Shown here piece by piece: positions 11,021-23,100 of a stretch of 60,000 nucleotides of DNA; the first letter of the stretch is position 1, and each line of letters opens with the position of its first letter. Below the pieces are notes generated by a model, which had not been told where the DNA came from, searched no databases, and saw nothing but the letters and a program-made list of their open reading frames with translations. This DNA comes from Owenia fusiformis (Eukaryota; Annelida; Polychaeta; Sabellida; Oweniidae), in contig CAIIXF020000003.1 of the NCBI GenBank assembly GCA_903813345.2, positions 8,687,912 through 8,747,911 of the forward strand, read 5' to 3'. Made by a program: the position numbers and the translations under genes.

Positions 11021-12410
11021 CATTAAATAAATGAAACAACAAAAAAGTGTTTGGAGCTGTAGAAAGTATATTGTATAATTACACGTAATGTATGGTTCAC
11101 CTACTGTTAATCTACGCTAAACCTACCCTAATTAAACTAAAGTAAACTACCCTCAAATGCATGTAAGTTAGAGCAAAGGAGATGGGAGGGTGGGAAACTT
11201 TGCACAGATTGCTTAAAACGTCACGAAACTTAGCTAACATTTGTTTGCTTGCCAGAACCTCTGAGACTGACCTGCTGACCACTGAGAACAGACCGCCAGA
11301 ATTTGAAGCATGTGGTCTATGGTTAATCTGTCATTATTGGTCATTAGGCTATCAGAGGTTCAAGCAGCTAGGCACCTGTTCCATTATTTAAAAATAGATA
11401 CTGGCGTATCTCATCATTAAATAAATGAAACAACAAAAAAATGTTTGGAGCTGTAGAAAGTATATTGTATAATTACACGTAATGTTACATAAGATTACAT
11501 AACAAAAGAAAAAATTACATAGAGTTACATAAGATTGCATAACAAAGTAATCAGAAAGCAAAACTTCCAAAACCTCCAAACACTTACTGTAGAATAAGTA
11601 AAATTAACTAGGCAAATTATGTGAAAACTGAGTCATGATACGCTTAGAACATTCCAATGAAGGAGTGAGATAACGTTTGCAGCAATCACTCTTCCAATCA
11701 CCTAAATTTCGAACCATTTTGCTTGAAATATTTGATTCCAAAGCCCAACATGCACCCCCGCGTCTAAAGGAATGGCAGGCATAACCTTGGCTTGAAAGCT
11801 TGGCTTGATCAAACATCTTTTTCAGGTAAGAGGTAAAAGCACTATGTGTCATAGGCATTGAGCCCCCGTGGTTGGAACGGTTAAGCAAGGGCCATCACCT
11901 TGAGCAGAGGGGGTGCAACTAAAGGCTGAAACAATAGCAGTGACAGGACATAATGGGTGACCCTTGTGTAGCTGAGGTAGAAATAAGGTCAAACTCCTTT
12001 TTAGAGTGCCGTATTGTGACTGCCAACCCACCATTAACAACTACAAAATCAGATCTTAAGAGATGTTTACTTTTATCAAATTTTGACAGTGAAGGGACTA
12101 AGACATTAGATTTCCTAAGCAGTGTGAAGAACATCGTGAAGCATATAGCCCAGAAAACCTTATCAGGAGCGCTAAAGTTACTGAGTTGTGCCTTAATGCA
12201 TAGCAGAATGTCAGGGGTAATAGGCAACTTCCTCTCTACACTATCCCCTATGTCTTTACGTAGGCCACGTAAAATCGAACTTATACTTTGCTTGCCAGCA
12301 TGTGGTCTGTGGTTAATCTGTCATTATTGGTCATTGGGCTATCAGAGATTCAGCAGCCAGGCACCTGTTTCATTATTTAAAAATAGATACTGGCGTATCT
12401 CATCATTAAA
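11021..12410 (-). mobile_element. miniature DIRS/Ngaro-like element with split direct repeats
   Basis: Two repeat families are interleaved. Repeat B is 71 bp at 11415-11485 and 11021-11091 (nearly identical). Repeat A is about 113 bp at 12298-12410 and 11308-11421. Read on the minus strand the order is A1 (12410-12298), tyrosine recombinase frame, B1, A2, B2. This is the A1-ORF-B1-A2-B2 'split direct repeat' layout known for Ngaro/PAT-type tyrosine-recombinase retrotransposons. B1 and A2 overlap at CATTAAA. Both outer flanks begin with GTT next to the element. There is no gag or reverse transcriptase, so this is a 1.4-kb internally deleted derivative. About 210 bp separates A2 from B2 and part of it (a 55-bp stretch) is an insertion relative to A1. 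Confidence 0.65.
11604..12290 (-). pseudogene. tyrosine recombinase (YR) of the DIRS/Ngaro-like element
   Basis: Three overlapping minus frames (12227-11919, 12040-11849, 11888-11604) make one collinear YR catalytic domain. LPITPDILLCIKA is followed by FFTLLRKSNVL, where the Arg corresponds to the first catalytic Arg. Then come HPLCPVTAI and CHSFRRGGACWAL, the conserved H-x-x-R box, and GDWKSDCCKRYL, whose terminal Tyr would be the nucleophile. At least two frameshifts break it, so it is dead as it stands. The domain resembles the fragment at 24371-24955. Confidence 0.7.
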
Positions 12411-13848
12411 AACCATTGCGCAGCCATTACTTCACCTAATCTTTTCAACCCTTTTTACATAAAGATGCAATGGTTATGCAACCATTTTTGAGAAACCATT
12501 GCAAAACCATTGCAACCATTATTTTAGTTAACCAGTTTATAAACCAGTTTATTTGCAAAGATTAAATGATCACTAACTATATAGCCCATCTGCTTAAGTC
12601 AAACTTCTTACGTCAAAGATGAGGCAGTTCTATTCCGCACACCTATACTTATGACATAAAAGCAGAACTGAACTGAGTAACCTGTGACTGACAATTGAAA
12701 CTTCCTTCTCACTACATGTCTCTTTGTCTTGTTTCCCAGTTACTCTCTCATTAAAGAGTTCCTTTTTGGATTTTGTGTGTCCTGAATTTTGTTACCAATT
12801 ACCACTTGGACGTCACTCCTAGAACAATTGAACTTACTTGAGACAAAATCTGAAAACATAGTTTGTGACTTTTAAGTCGAGTGAGAACATAAAGAATTTC
12901 AAATTAATTTTATCTCTCTATAATGAAATAAACAAATTGAGAGTACAAATGTATATAACATCATAGTACCATCACAGAAATCTATCCATATGTTCAAATG
13001 AATGATCCCTATGTTTTATTTTTTTATTTTTTAAATTACAAACATACTGAGAGAAAATGTATGTTCGATTATTTTTATTGGCATATCTGGGGTCCTGCTA
13101 GTCCATGCATGCTGTAACAGAGGGCCAGAAAATATATGGCAAAGCCGCCCCCAAGTTCCATACTTTCCAAATGATGCAATTCTTGTTTTGGTGTTTTAAA
13201 CACGACGAAGGATCAACTAAGAGGTGCACGTTATGGAACAATGCAACAACTTTTGACTGCAGTCTAAATGGCCCTTCAAACAAGTTTTCACCATGGCTTC
13301 AGAGCACAGTTTCAACAAGGGGTTGAACCCCATCTACTGCAGGGGCGTCAGAACGATTTTCCAAGAGGGGGGGGGCTACTTTTGGGGATGGATGGGTCGT
13401 GCGCGAAGTGCGTCGCGCGGCATGCAAACTAGGGGGTCTGGGACATGCTAGTTCAACAAGTTCAACATAGTCTCGGCTTCATTTCTTATCTGACATATCT
13501 TGTGGCCCGCCCTAGCAATCACAGCACACACCATGTTCAAGCTGAACTTTTAATTGCAGTTCAGTTTATCAGCACTAGTTGTGCTGCTGTAGCTGTTAGT
13601 CAATTACACATTGATAATGACCCTAAATTCCTCTGCAGGGAGACTAATGCCTAGCTATTGACCGCTGATAAGAGATTAGTGATGCTGCTGGCCGGTTTAA
13701 TTACAGTAAGCTATAGCTTGACCAATGTCCTACAAATGTCCTTAATTGTGTTTGCCTACTCAACTCTAAGGAAATACATGCAGTATCTATTTTAACTTTA
13801 TATTGTCACCTAGAAAATAAATAAATAAAAAAATATTTTACTCACAAT
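12411..13848. other. no gene seen; one G-rich MITE-like scrap
   Basis: Short 'aaccattgc' duplications occur at 12411-12520. At 13342-13440 a segment with GGGGCGTCAGAACGA, a run of nine G, and GTGCGCGAAGTGCGTCGCGC stands out in base composition. It looks like one end of a diverged transposon of the same G-run style as 8248-8441, but no second end was found. Confidence 0.4.
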
Positions 13849-15377
13849 TTATGCTGACAACTTTTTTATATGGGGGCGGAATCTTTTCTTGATTAAGGGA
13901 GTAGCAGAAGTAAGTTCTGGTTGGCATCTAAGGAGATGTTCTGAGAGTGTTGATGCTAGTCTATTGACAGAGTTTTTTATGCCACACATTCTACGGTCTA
14001 GCTTGTTGAATACTTTATGAACAGACTCCACACCTTGTTCCCCTCCAAGTCCCATCCCACAATTGTATTGTTTGATCCATGGGATAATATGGTCCTCAAG
14101 GATATGCTGCTTCGGTATAATGTTAATTTCTGGATATTACTTTCTGAATGTTGCCATATAATTGTCAATGCTCATTTGGATGGATGGGATTTGGCTTGTT
14201 TCAATACGTTCACTGTGTCCGATGTAAGCATGTACAATTGCAAATGCTTCATTGATTTGGATGATTTGATTTTTTAATGCCTTTGCCTGATCTATCAGTT
14301 TACTTTCATAGCTAAGTGTGCTTGCCAGTTCTGTTGTTTTTCTGACAACCTCATTGCCTAAATCTATGAAGACATCTCTTTTCATTAAATATTTGCTGGC
14401 ATGGTTGCCTTCAAACGATCCACCAAAATATGCGGCCCGTTTGATTTGATGCCTTTTTAACACATTATCCATTTCTGCCCCCACTGGACCAGGTGTATTT
14501 TTCAATTTTAACTCAGCTTTTTCTTCATTTATTGTTTCCTTTACTGAATCCTTCGCTTTTCCAGGCTTCATATGTTTTGCTTTCTTTTTCAATGAAAACA
14601 TTTTTTCCCATGTATTCACATATTCACCAAAAGGCGTGTCTCTCTTATCCTCTGGAAGTCTTTTGTCACGGGCGATACTGCGCCCCAAAGCTCGATCAAT
14701 CAAGTTGCATCCTTTTAGCAAGAGATTGTGATGTTTTAAAACAACACCTAGAAGAATGTGCAAGTATGGGGGGCATATTTGACTTATTTCTATATTAAAT
14801 AAAGGCTCATTTATAACATTCATGTAATATTTTGCCTTCAATATGTTTCCAACAGTCTCATCAATGAATTTCTTGTGATGTCTTTTTAATGTGGCTAGCG
14901 AGCGCTGTGTAATTTTCAAAGAGAGTCTGTCTTTTCTTGGAATGTTGTACTTGGAATTTGGAAGATGACAATATAAACATGAATATGTCCCACATGGTCC
15001 GGAAAGCCCCATGCCTTTAGTCAGAAAGTCGTAGTCTCCACACATGAAAAGTCGTATCCTTCTGCCTTGCCATGACATATTCTTGATATGTAATGTTCAA
15101 TATCGGGTCCGATTTTCTGTTGAATTTTTTCCATGTTTTCTCGACTGTCTTTTGCTAAAAACATGGCAAAAACAAGGCAATTATTTGTTTTATTGGGATT
15201 CGCAGTGTTCATGACTTGCAGGGTGGTTTTAAAGCTTTTCCCACCATGATCTGCACCTAGTTTCACCCAAATCTCATCCTTTGGGATTACTGGATGATCG
15301 AGACATAGTGTTTTGTATTCTGCCATGCTATTTATGTGGTCCCCTAGATATTGTTTCACATTGCTGATGTACGCCAT
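13849..15377 (-). pseudogene. transposase-like gene, 'DHGG' family, copy 2 (best copy)
   Basis: Frames 15377-15021, 15078-14137 and 14055-13849 are collinear and give about 500 residues with two frame changes. In order: WVKLGADHGGKSFK (acidic D with GG), VFAMFLAKDSREN, RLFMCGDYDFLTKGMGLSG (second acidic D), YSCLYCHLP (Cys pair), a long Lys-rich middle, GGSFEGNHASKYL, and then IPWIKQYNCGMGLGGEQGVES with a conserved E. D, D and E in this order, all within conserved-looking blocks shared with copy 1 where present, suggest a DDE-type transposase. The zinc-like CLYC is unusual. I cannot name the superfamily. The N-terminus is missing because a gag gene of another element abuts at about 15378. Confidence 0.6.
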
Positions 15378-16872
15378 TGATGATGAACTGCGTCATGATG
15401 AACTGCCCACGCTGTGGCATCATTTGGTTAACCGATCCGGAACCTTGATTAACATGATTTTGCCCCATTTGTTGCAATTTTTGCTCAATTCTGTCTAATC
15501 GGTTATCCGTGTTTTGATCAGGTGAGGCCTGCTTTACCGCGTTCAAATTACCTGCGCCTTTCCGACCTTCATGAAAGATCTCATATTTGACTGCCATTTG
15601 CAAAGCCTCATTTAATGTTACGGGATCTTTCTCAAACACATACCATTCGATTGTTTGGTCGTTAAGTGCGTCTTTAAAACTTTCCAATGCCTTCCTCTCC
15701 CTTTCTTCAAAGGAAGCGCTTGGGAAAGCCAGACGTACCAATCGTTTAATATCATATGCGAGAGCCATAACATCTTCATTTCGCTGTCGTTTTCGAGATT
15801 TCAACTGATTCCTAAACTTTTCATGTTTATGTTTGGGCTCGAAACGATCGGTCAATGCGCTCACTTGCTTGTCATAAACAAGTACACCCCCTGCCGAAAA
15901 TAATTCCGTCAAAACACTTAGTGCTTCACCCCGCAAATTGGACGCTAACTGGGACAATTTAGTTTCATCATCCCACCTGTTACATTGTGAAACAATTTTA
16001 AATTGTGTGAAAAAATCATTGAAGCTAGAGCTTCCGTCATAAATACCAATCCTTGCGTCCTTTCTGAACTTTTGTGGCTCACTCTTAGTAACGTTTATTG
16101 ACTGAATTTCTGGAGTTTTTGAGCTATTCGGTATAAATGACCACTTTCCTTCGGGAACGGTTACCTCATGAGGGGCATTAATGGGGAGCGGGGGAAAGAA
16201 TGGGACTTCTGGGCTTGTCTGATTAACAGAGTTAAGCGATGTTTCCGACGCACTGGGAAATTGATTTGGTCCTGAATAAAGCGACGCACCCACAGGCCTA
16301 TTTGTCTGATAATCAGACAATCGAGTTTGCGGTACACCTGGATTAAGTATTTGTTGGGAATATCCCATGTTTTCATTGACCCGACTTAGGCCAAATGGTA
16401 CGTTAGTGTTTGATACCGGCGGAGGCAAACCTTTCCTCGGAATACTACCATATACCTGATTGACAGAATTTTCATATGTGCGGCTATCATTTTGTATTTG
16501 TTCTACTGTTTCATTAAAATGTAACCTCTGTTTCGGAGTTTTCGGACGAGCACCTTGATCTGTGGACCCTTGTAATTCACCACCGTCTACCTGTTTACCA
16601 CTTGGCGGTTTCAACACATTTGTATTGGACGGGTTTTCGGACTCATTTCCTGCAACTTGTGTTTTATCCAGATCAAGGTCAAAATTGGACGCCATACAGA
16701 CGGTTGAGTCTAGGGTCTTCAATGTAGACAACCCACTGTCAGGCGCAACGCCAAAAGATACCTCTGCATCTTTATACCTTTGAAGACCACTACCTCAACG
16801 TCTACCTCTCCCTGCAAATTGAGGGAGAGGCGCACCCGGTTCTACGCATTCCGAAATACCTTTTTCCGCCAT
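15378..16872 (-). pseudogene. gag: Ty3/gypsy Gag
   Basis: The frame from 16731 encodes a disordered, Asn/Pro/Ser-rich N-terminus (about 200 residues). It is followed by a capsid-type retrotransposon gag domain with GIYDGSSSFNDFFTQFKI, LASNLRGEALSVL and FEERERKALESFKDAL, then a Gln/Asn tail. The natural ATG is probably at 16872-16870 (frame beginning MAEKGISECVEPG). That frame is closed by one TGA at 16797-16795, so the gene carries a premature stop, perhaps a CGA to TGA change. The C-terminus runs out of frame into the adjacent transposase relic, so the zinc knuckle is lost. The domain is homologous to the Gag at 37052-39925. Confidence 0.75.
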
Positions 16873-16979
16873 TTGTTTACACCGTTTTACACTGATACAC
16901 AACGAACGCAATAATAACCTTTTTACGTTCCTATTTGATTAGGAACGGACGCATAGACAACAGAACCTAATATTCACAA

Positions 16980-17280
16980 TTTACTCGGACTCGACTACCC
17001 TGATTTTAGTCGGAATCCAACACGGAATTTCGCAGAATACAACCAAATAATTACATATAATTTTTTTTTACAATCAATTACGCTTATCAGACGGTGACTG
17101 ATATTTTTGTACAGCCTATACGGAATCGACTACCCAAGTTTTAGTCGAAAATGAACACGGAACTGCGCTGAACACAACCAAGTTATTACATATAATTTCT
17201 ACCAAGTAATTACACTCATAATCGAGGATTACTGATATTGTTTTGCGCGAAATCAACTACCCTAGTTTTAGTCGATATTT
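16980..17280. repeat. three diverged tandem repeats in the gypsy leader
   Basis: The motif CGACTACCC...TTTTAGTCG occurs at about 16987, 17127 and 17252, that is at 125-140 bp spacing. It is accompanied by repeated 'aacacgga', 'cgc(a/t)ga(a/c)(t/c)acaacca' and 'attacatataatt' words. Each motif is itself a short imperfect inverted repeat (CGACTA...TAGTCG) able to form a hairpin. Position between primer site and gag suggests a leader function such as packaging or dimerisation. That is inference. Confidence 0.6.
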
Positions 17281-17420
17281 TTATACCCGCGCTGAATAAT
17301 TGTACACATCAATGATAAATCAAAATGGTTCAATAGTTACTTGGAAGTAACCGCAAAAAGTGTTTTGACATGAAATAAAAAAAATAAAAACAAATCAACC
17401 TTGACAAACACACTTTTTTT

Positions 17421-17438
17421 ATCCTGCCGACTGCGCCA
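17421..17438 (-). other. primer-binding site, tRNA-Ser type
   Basis: The minus-strand sequence TGGCGCAGTCGGCAGGAT is the complement of a tRNA 3' end of the form ATCCTGCCGACTGCG plus CCA. This matches the acceptor/T-arm end of animal tRNA-Ser species as I know them. It lies 7 bases inside the LTR boundary at 17446. Confidence 0.65.
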
Positions 17439-17445
17439 AAATTTA

Positions 17446-18446
17446 TGTAACGGCCCGCCGTAGGCAGGCGTAAGGGGTTGGATAAATTAAAGTGCGTCTG
17501 AGAAAGGTGATTGTCGGGAAATGAATTTGGAAAGTAATTAAGGGAGTTTGAATTTAATATAATGAATAAAAGGACAAAATAAATATATATGTTTCTATAA
17601 ATCAAAGTCTTTTAATGCATACTAAAACTATTCATACAGAGATGTGTTCACAAACTTACAATTACAATCAAACAATATCAGTCGTTATATTTTTACCTAT
17701 TACGCTATTTATGACCGTCCGATGCAGTGTGAGAATATAACAATGAATCAATACCATTAAAGAACAATCAATCAAATGAGTCAAGCAACTAAACAATCAA
17801 TCAATACAACAACAAATACTCAATCAGGAAACGCCTTATCCAGAAAATATATAATAATTTGGAAGTTTAAATCTAAAGTAAAACGTGTTAAGCTTTAAAA
17901 AGGTATATAAGAATACATGAATAGGCGAACCTGGTCAGTAGTGTTGATTGTAACTATCAACTCACCCAAGCTTCCATGTCACGAGGTGTTTATATATCCA
18001 CACATATTGCTTGAATCCTATCCTACTGAGGAGGAGACCGAACGCGAAAACCGGCGGGCGCAAAAACCTGATGTTTCTGAGGGTGGGGGCACTTATATAC
18101 TCCCCCAGAGACAAAGTAAGGGGCAGGGATTATCCCAAAAACAGAAACATCAGACTTGTCCATTGGTCAATGACACGTGGCTAGCATGTCAAAATATTAT
18201 TTATGACCTAAAGACTGACGGTGGTGCCCATTGCAATTAAGCATTACAAATTAAACATATATGATTGGATGTACAATATTAATATAAGTTAGCCACTGAC
18301 TAAAAGCCACCGGCCTCTGTAAGAATAAGAACTGGAACTAAATACACAATGGTGATTGGTTGACAATGGTACAATACTGTTAATAAAATATGAATGAGAG
18401 ATAGAAGACTTGAAAATATTACATATAAGGACCCAAGTCCGTCACA
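17446..18446 (-). repeat. 5' LTR of the truncated gypsy element, about 1 kb
   Basis: On the minus strand it starts TGTGACGGACTTGGG (18446) and ends GGGCCGTTACA (17446), i.e. TG...CA ends adjacent to the primer site. A TATA box lies inside. No second copy is present in the window, so the outer boundary is inferred from the terminus only. Confidence 0.55.
18092..18099 (-). promoter_or_regulatory. TATA box in the LTR
   Basis: Minus strand GTATATAAGTG is followed by a GC-richer segment, about 350 bases from the LTR start. This is consistent with a U3/R boundary. Confidence 0.5.
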
Positions 18447-19797
18447 TGAGAATAAAAACTAAGAGTGTACAAAGTTTACTCAGAACTCAGAGTATAGAGT
18501 ATATTCAGTAGAATCAGGGTATGTAGAAAATTAAGTGCATGTCGCTTGCAGTAGCCTATATTTATATATATATATATTGACTATTCATACTGTTGTAAGT
18601 ATCGAATGCTGATTTCATAGATGCATTTGAATGACAATCCTTACTTGTGGAAACATTTCATGATGTTGCGAACATTTTGCATTTGTGATTAACATTGGTG
18701 AAAGTTACAGACGCGTATTAAATAAAGCATGCATGTGATCTTCAATGCGCGCACAGAAAAATGACGTAAGATTAGTCTACTTTCTAAAGGGAATAGTGAA
18801 AATTACAGGCTTTACGTATAGATGAACTATTTCACGTCGCTTATTATGTGATTGATTTTTTTTAGCTATGTTCTTGGGTGCCTCAGCTGCCCATATTTGA
18901 TACAGTTTTATATGGTGGATGCTGGAGCATCGATCGGTAACCGGAGGTGAGAAGATTTCAACAATAAACGTTGAAACGATCGCTGAATTCAAATGAACAT
19001 GTAGCAGATGTAGGCTGAGATTCAATCACTGATTGACTACATGACCCGCTACATTGGACTCGGTCTTGCATTTTCATCGCCAAATCAGTTTTAAATCTAT
19101 TGCATGATTTAATTTATATTAATGACTCTTACATTCCCTATGTACATTTAATTACATAATATATTGTAAATAAATAAAGAAACGATCAATCAGATCATTG
19201 AATTTCAAATCGGGAAGATTGCTTTGCTTATGCAGGTCAACCTGATAACGTTTTGATTGGTCAACCAGCCTGAAGTCAATCAATAAGGTTTCGCGATACC
19301 CCTGATAGCGTAGCTATTATGGAAATCTCGAAACCGTTTAATAACTCTGCATAATATCAGCGCAGGTGTATTGGATTGTACAAGGCGGTAATAATTCAAG
19401 ATCAGATAAGTAAAAAATACCGACTTGGGCAAGGCTAACTCACGGGATTATCCCGGGTTATAGTCCAAGGTAAAATCCTAAATTATGTCCTTGTTTCATT
19501 AAGCTATTTAATAGCTAACGTTTCCTTCTTTTTAGTACTAAATTAAGTTTTTTAAATACTCAAAAGTATTGAAGTTAGGTATATTTGGCTAACTGATTAT
19601 TTAAACATATAATGTGAAGCCTTGACGTGCGCACAAGTTGCTAGCAGTTCAATGAATATCCAGTGAAGGTACCATGTGATGGCTACTTGCTAAGATATGG
19701 CAACCATAGACACAGGCGAAAGTGAAACTAAGTAATTGTTTGATAATTACTCTGTATAAAATTATTTAAGTCTCCTTGTGCTTGCCTTAAATTTAAT
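18447..19797. other. no gene seen
   Basis: AT-rich; a TATATA run at 18562-18578. Short frames are unconvincing. Confidence 0.45.
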
Positions 19798-20004
19798 TTA
19801 AAACCTGTAAGAAACAGCAACCTTGTCTTGTCTCCATTTGCTCTTTTTATTCATGTAAATATCTTTCAATTCAGTTTCATAGGGAAGCCATATTTCATCA
19901 ATTTTGTGACAGGGCCTCTTGTATCCATCTGGTCTGACATATTTGTTAAGCAATGCTGCAACTTTAGAATCTTTGTAGTAGGGCTTCATCTTTTGGCACT
20001 TCAT
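19798..20004 (-). CDS. possible exon or relic ORF, unknown
   Basis: A 68-codon minus frame has a plausible non-repetitive composition, including YVRPDGYKRPCHKIDEIW and a Lys/Trp-containing tail. A TGATAG acceptor-like end precedes it. The neighbouring frame also carries coding-like DEVPKDEALLQ, which suggests a frameshift within a decayed gene. No family recognised. Confidence 0.25.
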   Translation of the reverse strand: MKCQKMKPYYKDSKVAALLNKYVRPDGYKRPCHKIDEIWLPYETELKDIYMNKKSKWRQDKVAVSYRF

Positions 20005-21888
20005 CTATCATGTCCTTACGAAAGAGAGAAGTCCTTTAGTCCCTTTTTGTTATGAAATGATATGTATATTGCCCTCCAGCAAAGTGAAACATACATTTTT
20101 ATTCCATAATACTACTGTTTTCCCAGGGAAATATGAAGGAATAAAAATCGATTGAATTGTATTACATGAAAAAATGGTATTGTCCCCAGGAAATTATTGT
20201 ATTGTAGTGAATTAACCTATTATGAGTTTCCTGGTTATTTTTAACCTTGACTAATTGATAAAATGAATATGGGTTTTATTCCTCGGAAAATATTATAATT
20301 GACATTGACCGAGTGAGCGCAAACAATGTGTATTTTTATTAATATAATGTTTGCATTATCCAAATGTAACATTTTAGAGGGATGTATAATGGAATAAATA
20401 GGTTATTTTGGTCGGGATTGAATATGGGTTTTATTCCTGGGAAAATATGATATTGACCTTCGACAATATGGTATTGATGCGCTCCCTCGGTCCATATCAT
20501 CATTATATATATTGAAAATATTAAGATCTGTACTATGCTTATTAGAAGACCCAAGATTGAAAAGCCAGGGAGATCACTGGCATCTTCTATCTACCAAGAT
20601 AGTTTTTCCTGTTTCTTACGTCAGAGTGTATGTATACCAACTACAGTAACTTTTAGATGTTTAAATATTGGTGAGCATTCAACTTAAACATATCTTTGTG
20701 TGTTCATCAAATAGAAGTTTGCTATTCTGTGAATATTGACTAGAGCCTCTAGTGATCCTGATGAAAAAATGAACAAACACTGTTAGTACTCTTGTGAAGT
20801 CTCACTGGAGCTTTCTATGATCCTGCAGCATTTTACATTTGATTGAGAGATCTTAGTTCCCCTCATTCAAGGACTTTGGAATAAAAATCGAAAACACCTC
20901 ACCCTAGATGTTTCCAAAGTGAATTGGCAGTGGTGGTGCTGATATATTTATTTTATATTTATGGCATACTTTTTAAATGAAAAGGTCAGCATACTTTTCA
21001 TTACATATTTATACTTAAAATTGTTCTTAAAAGTCAGTATATTTTCAGTATATTTTTTGTCATTCTTAGTAATTGGTGTACTAGCTTGTACAATATCCTT
21101 TAAAAATTTCACATACCTCCATCTTGAGTGAAATAAGCAATTGCAAAAGATTTAGCAAAATATTAGTTAATTGTAGTATTTCATTTTTCATGTCCAATAA
21201 GATGTATTATATATTTTAAAAATATTAAGAAATCACGATTTTGTCACTATAACATTTCTCAAGTTCATTATTCCCTGAATCTTAAAGCTCTATCAATTTA
21301 AATTTCCCTAGGTCCCTGAACTGTTAAAATATCACTCCATACAAACAAAAGTTTAATGATGTACAATAATTATCTGGACTCGGCATTATATTGAGGAAAT
21401 TGAATTGCACATGAAAAATACAAGGAGTGTGTAGTATATATTTAAATAGTATTTCACATTACCCAAACACCCAATAGCTTTTAGCAGGTAAACCATTCTG
21501 GATTGTCAGACTTATCTGATGCTTCAACTTGAATAAAATATTTTGTGACAAAGGGATTGTGGGTAGTGCAATGTTGGTTCACTTTGGAGCCTGGAAAAAA
21601 TCAAAAATCAAAGCATACAATGAAATAAAGTCAAAACTAAATCACTATTCACTATTTCACTAAATCAGTTTAACATCCATTTTTGTTTACCAGACTAACC
21701 ATGCAATATGAAAGTTGACCAGACCCCCTCATCTATAGTTTTGAAAGTGTCATCATGATAATCAGATAATGATTGTTAGAAAAATAAAAAGTAATATTTG
21801 GCAATTTGCACTCTGGTTCTGGACTCCCTCTTTTCTGCCACTTGTTTGTAAAACATTTGTTGAACTAATCAACTAAAAAGTACTACAG
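20005..21888. other. AT-rich, no gene; small direct repeats at 20264 and 20425
   Basis: The segment GAATATGGGTTTTATTCC followed by (T/C)(G)GGAAAATAT occurs twice, 161 bp apart. Each is near 'gagcgc' or 'gcgctcc' words that are inverted with respect to each other. The block 20100-20480 may be a small unclassified repeat. The rest shows nothing. Confidence 0.35.
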
Positions 21889-23100
21889 CTATGAATCCAA
21901 ATCCATGAATAAGGAGTGAGTGAGTATTTCAATGCTTTTCTGCAATACATGAACAATTTGTCCTCTGTCAAGGACTTTCTTGAATCCAACAACATATTTT
22001 GAGATGCCCCTCAATACTAGTGCTGTCAATTTTCTAGATTTTATTTTACTATTTTTAGATACAATATTGCCAGTCATGCTAAAAATATGTTCCGACAACG
22101 TGCTCGTTTCAGGAGTTGCAAGATATTACAAGTTGTAAGAACACCTAGATAAAACAAATAGTAAGATATTTCACATGAACTGAACCAATATGGCAGCAAT
22201 TCTATTCTGGGTCGAGGCTATTCTAACAATTCTCCAAACTCCCAATATCACTTCAATGCGATATTAACGAAATTAACTATATTTGATTAATTGGTATGCA
22301 CTTAGAGTTTGCTTGTTCTTGCTAAGTTCCATTACAACTTTTGGTCTTTTCCCTTTGGCACTAGTGCTTATATATTTAATTATAGAATCCAAAAACACCT
22401 GATTGCATTGATCTTATTGATATTCATCGACACCCACATCAATAATTTATTATATCAAATCAATATAACATCGTGGATACATGGTCATGAACAAGATGGT
22501 TCTCTCATTCGAGGGGGTAAATGCAAAAAAGAACAGCAGTTTTTTCGACAATGAATTTTTCTATTTCCCACTTCTCTTTAGATTTAAATAATAAATAAGT
22601 ACCTGATAAAAGAGTCCACTCCTGAGTGATGCAATGGAAGGTAATAGTCATGAAGGAATCTTGAGCCAGACTCGTCCAAAAGTCGCTCATCAAGGCCAGA
22701 TGGTGTTGTTTTTCCAACAAGTCCATCGCCCTTGTTTTTAGTAAGGAGTACCAATCTTGCAAACAGTGAATAAATGTTGATCTTACAGGCATCTTGTAAT
22801 CTAGCTCCAAATATTCTTTAAGGCATTTAAAATCATAATCTTCTACAATAGATGGCCTAAGATCACGGACCATAATGTCTAGAATTTTTTGAGTGATAGT
22901 TTCAGCCGTTCTTTGCTGATGTAAGACGGGGTTTGCAGAATTCTGTTATGATATGATTTGAAACTGGAGTCAAGTGGAAGCCACCTCTATCATCTCCCAG
23001 AACCTCGGCATGACAAGTTTTCAATTGATAGCGTAATGTTGTAGTTGACGAAAAATGGGCACACTGCTTTTGATGAAGCTCACATTTTGCAATACCTCTA
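21889..23100 (-). pseudogene. hAT (ZBED-type) transposase relic
   Basis: Minus strand, in order. A BED-type zinc finger at about 23095-22970 (AKCELHQKQCAHFS followed by LRYQLKTCHAE, the C2 and H2 spacing of BED). Then, after a frameshift, RDLRPSIVEDYDFKCLKEYL and HLALMSDFWTSLAQDSFM, where the D of SDFW is the usual first catalytic Asp (22873-22505). Finally the C-terminal dimerisation block, ETSTLSEHIFSMTGNIVSK, at 22140-21889. The central third is missing between 22505 and 22140. The assignment rests on well-known hAT block order. Terminal inverted repeats were not located. Confidence 0.75.

Larger units (their letters stand above)
15378..18446 (-). mobile_element. truncated Ty3/gypsy retrotransposon (5' LTR, PBS, leader, gag)
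   Basis: Reading leftward on the minus strand: an LTR (18446-17446), a primer-binding site complementary to a tRNA-Ser 3' end (17438-17421), a repeat-bearing leader, and gag to about 15378. The sequence then switches to the unrelated DHGG transposase. Protease, reverse transcriptase, integrase and the 3' LTR are absent. Either the element was truncated by deletion or the transposase relic marks the break. Confidence 0.7.

Noticed and set aside
13105-13326. Overlapping 61 and 73 codon frames on opposite strands
   Set aside because: No homology recognised and no splice or start context; likely random.
18777-19025. 82-codon minus frame
   Set aside because: Composition looks random and no flanking signals were found.
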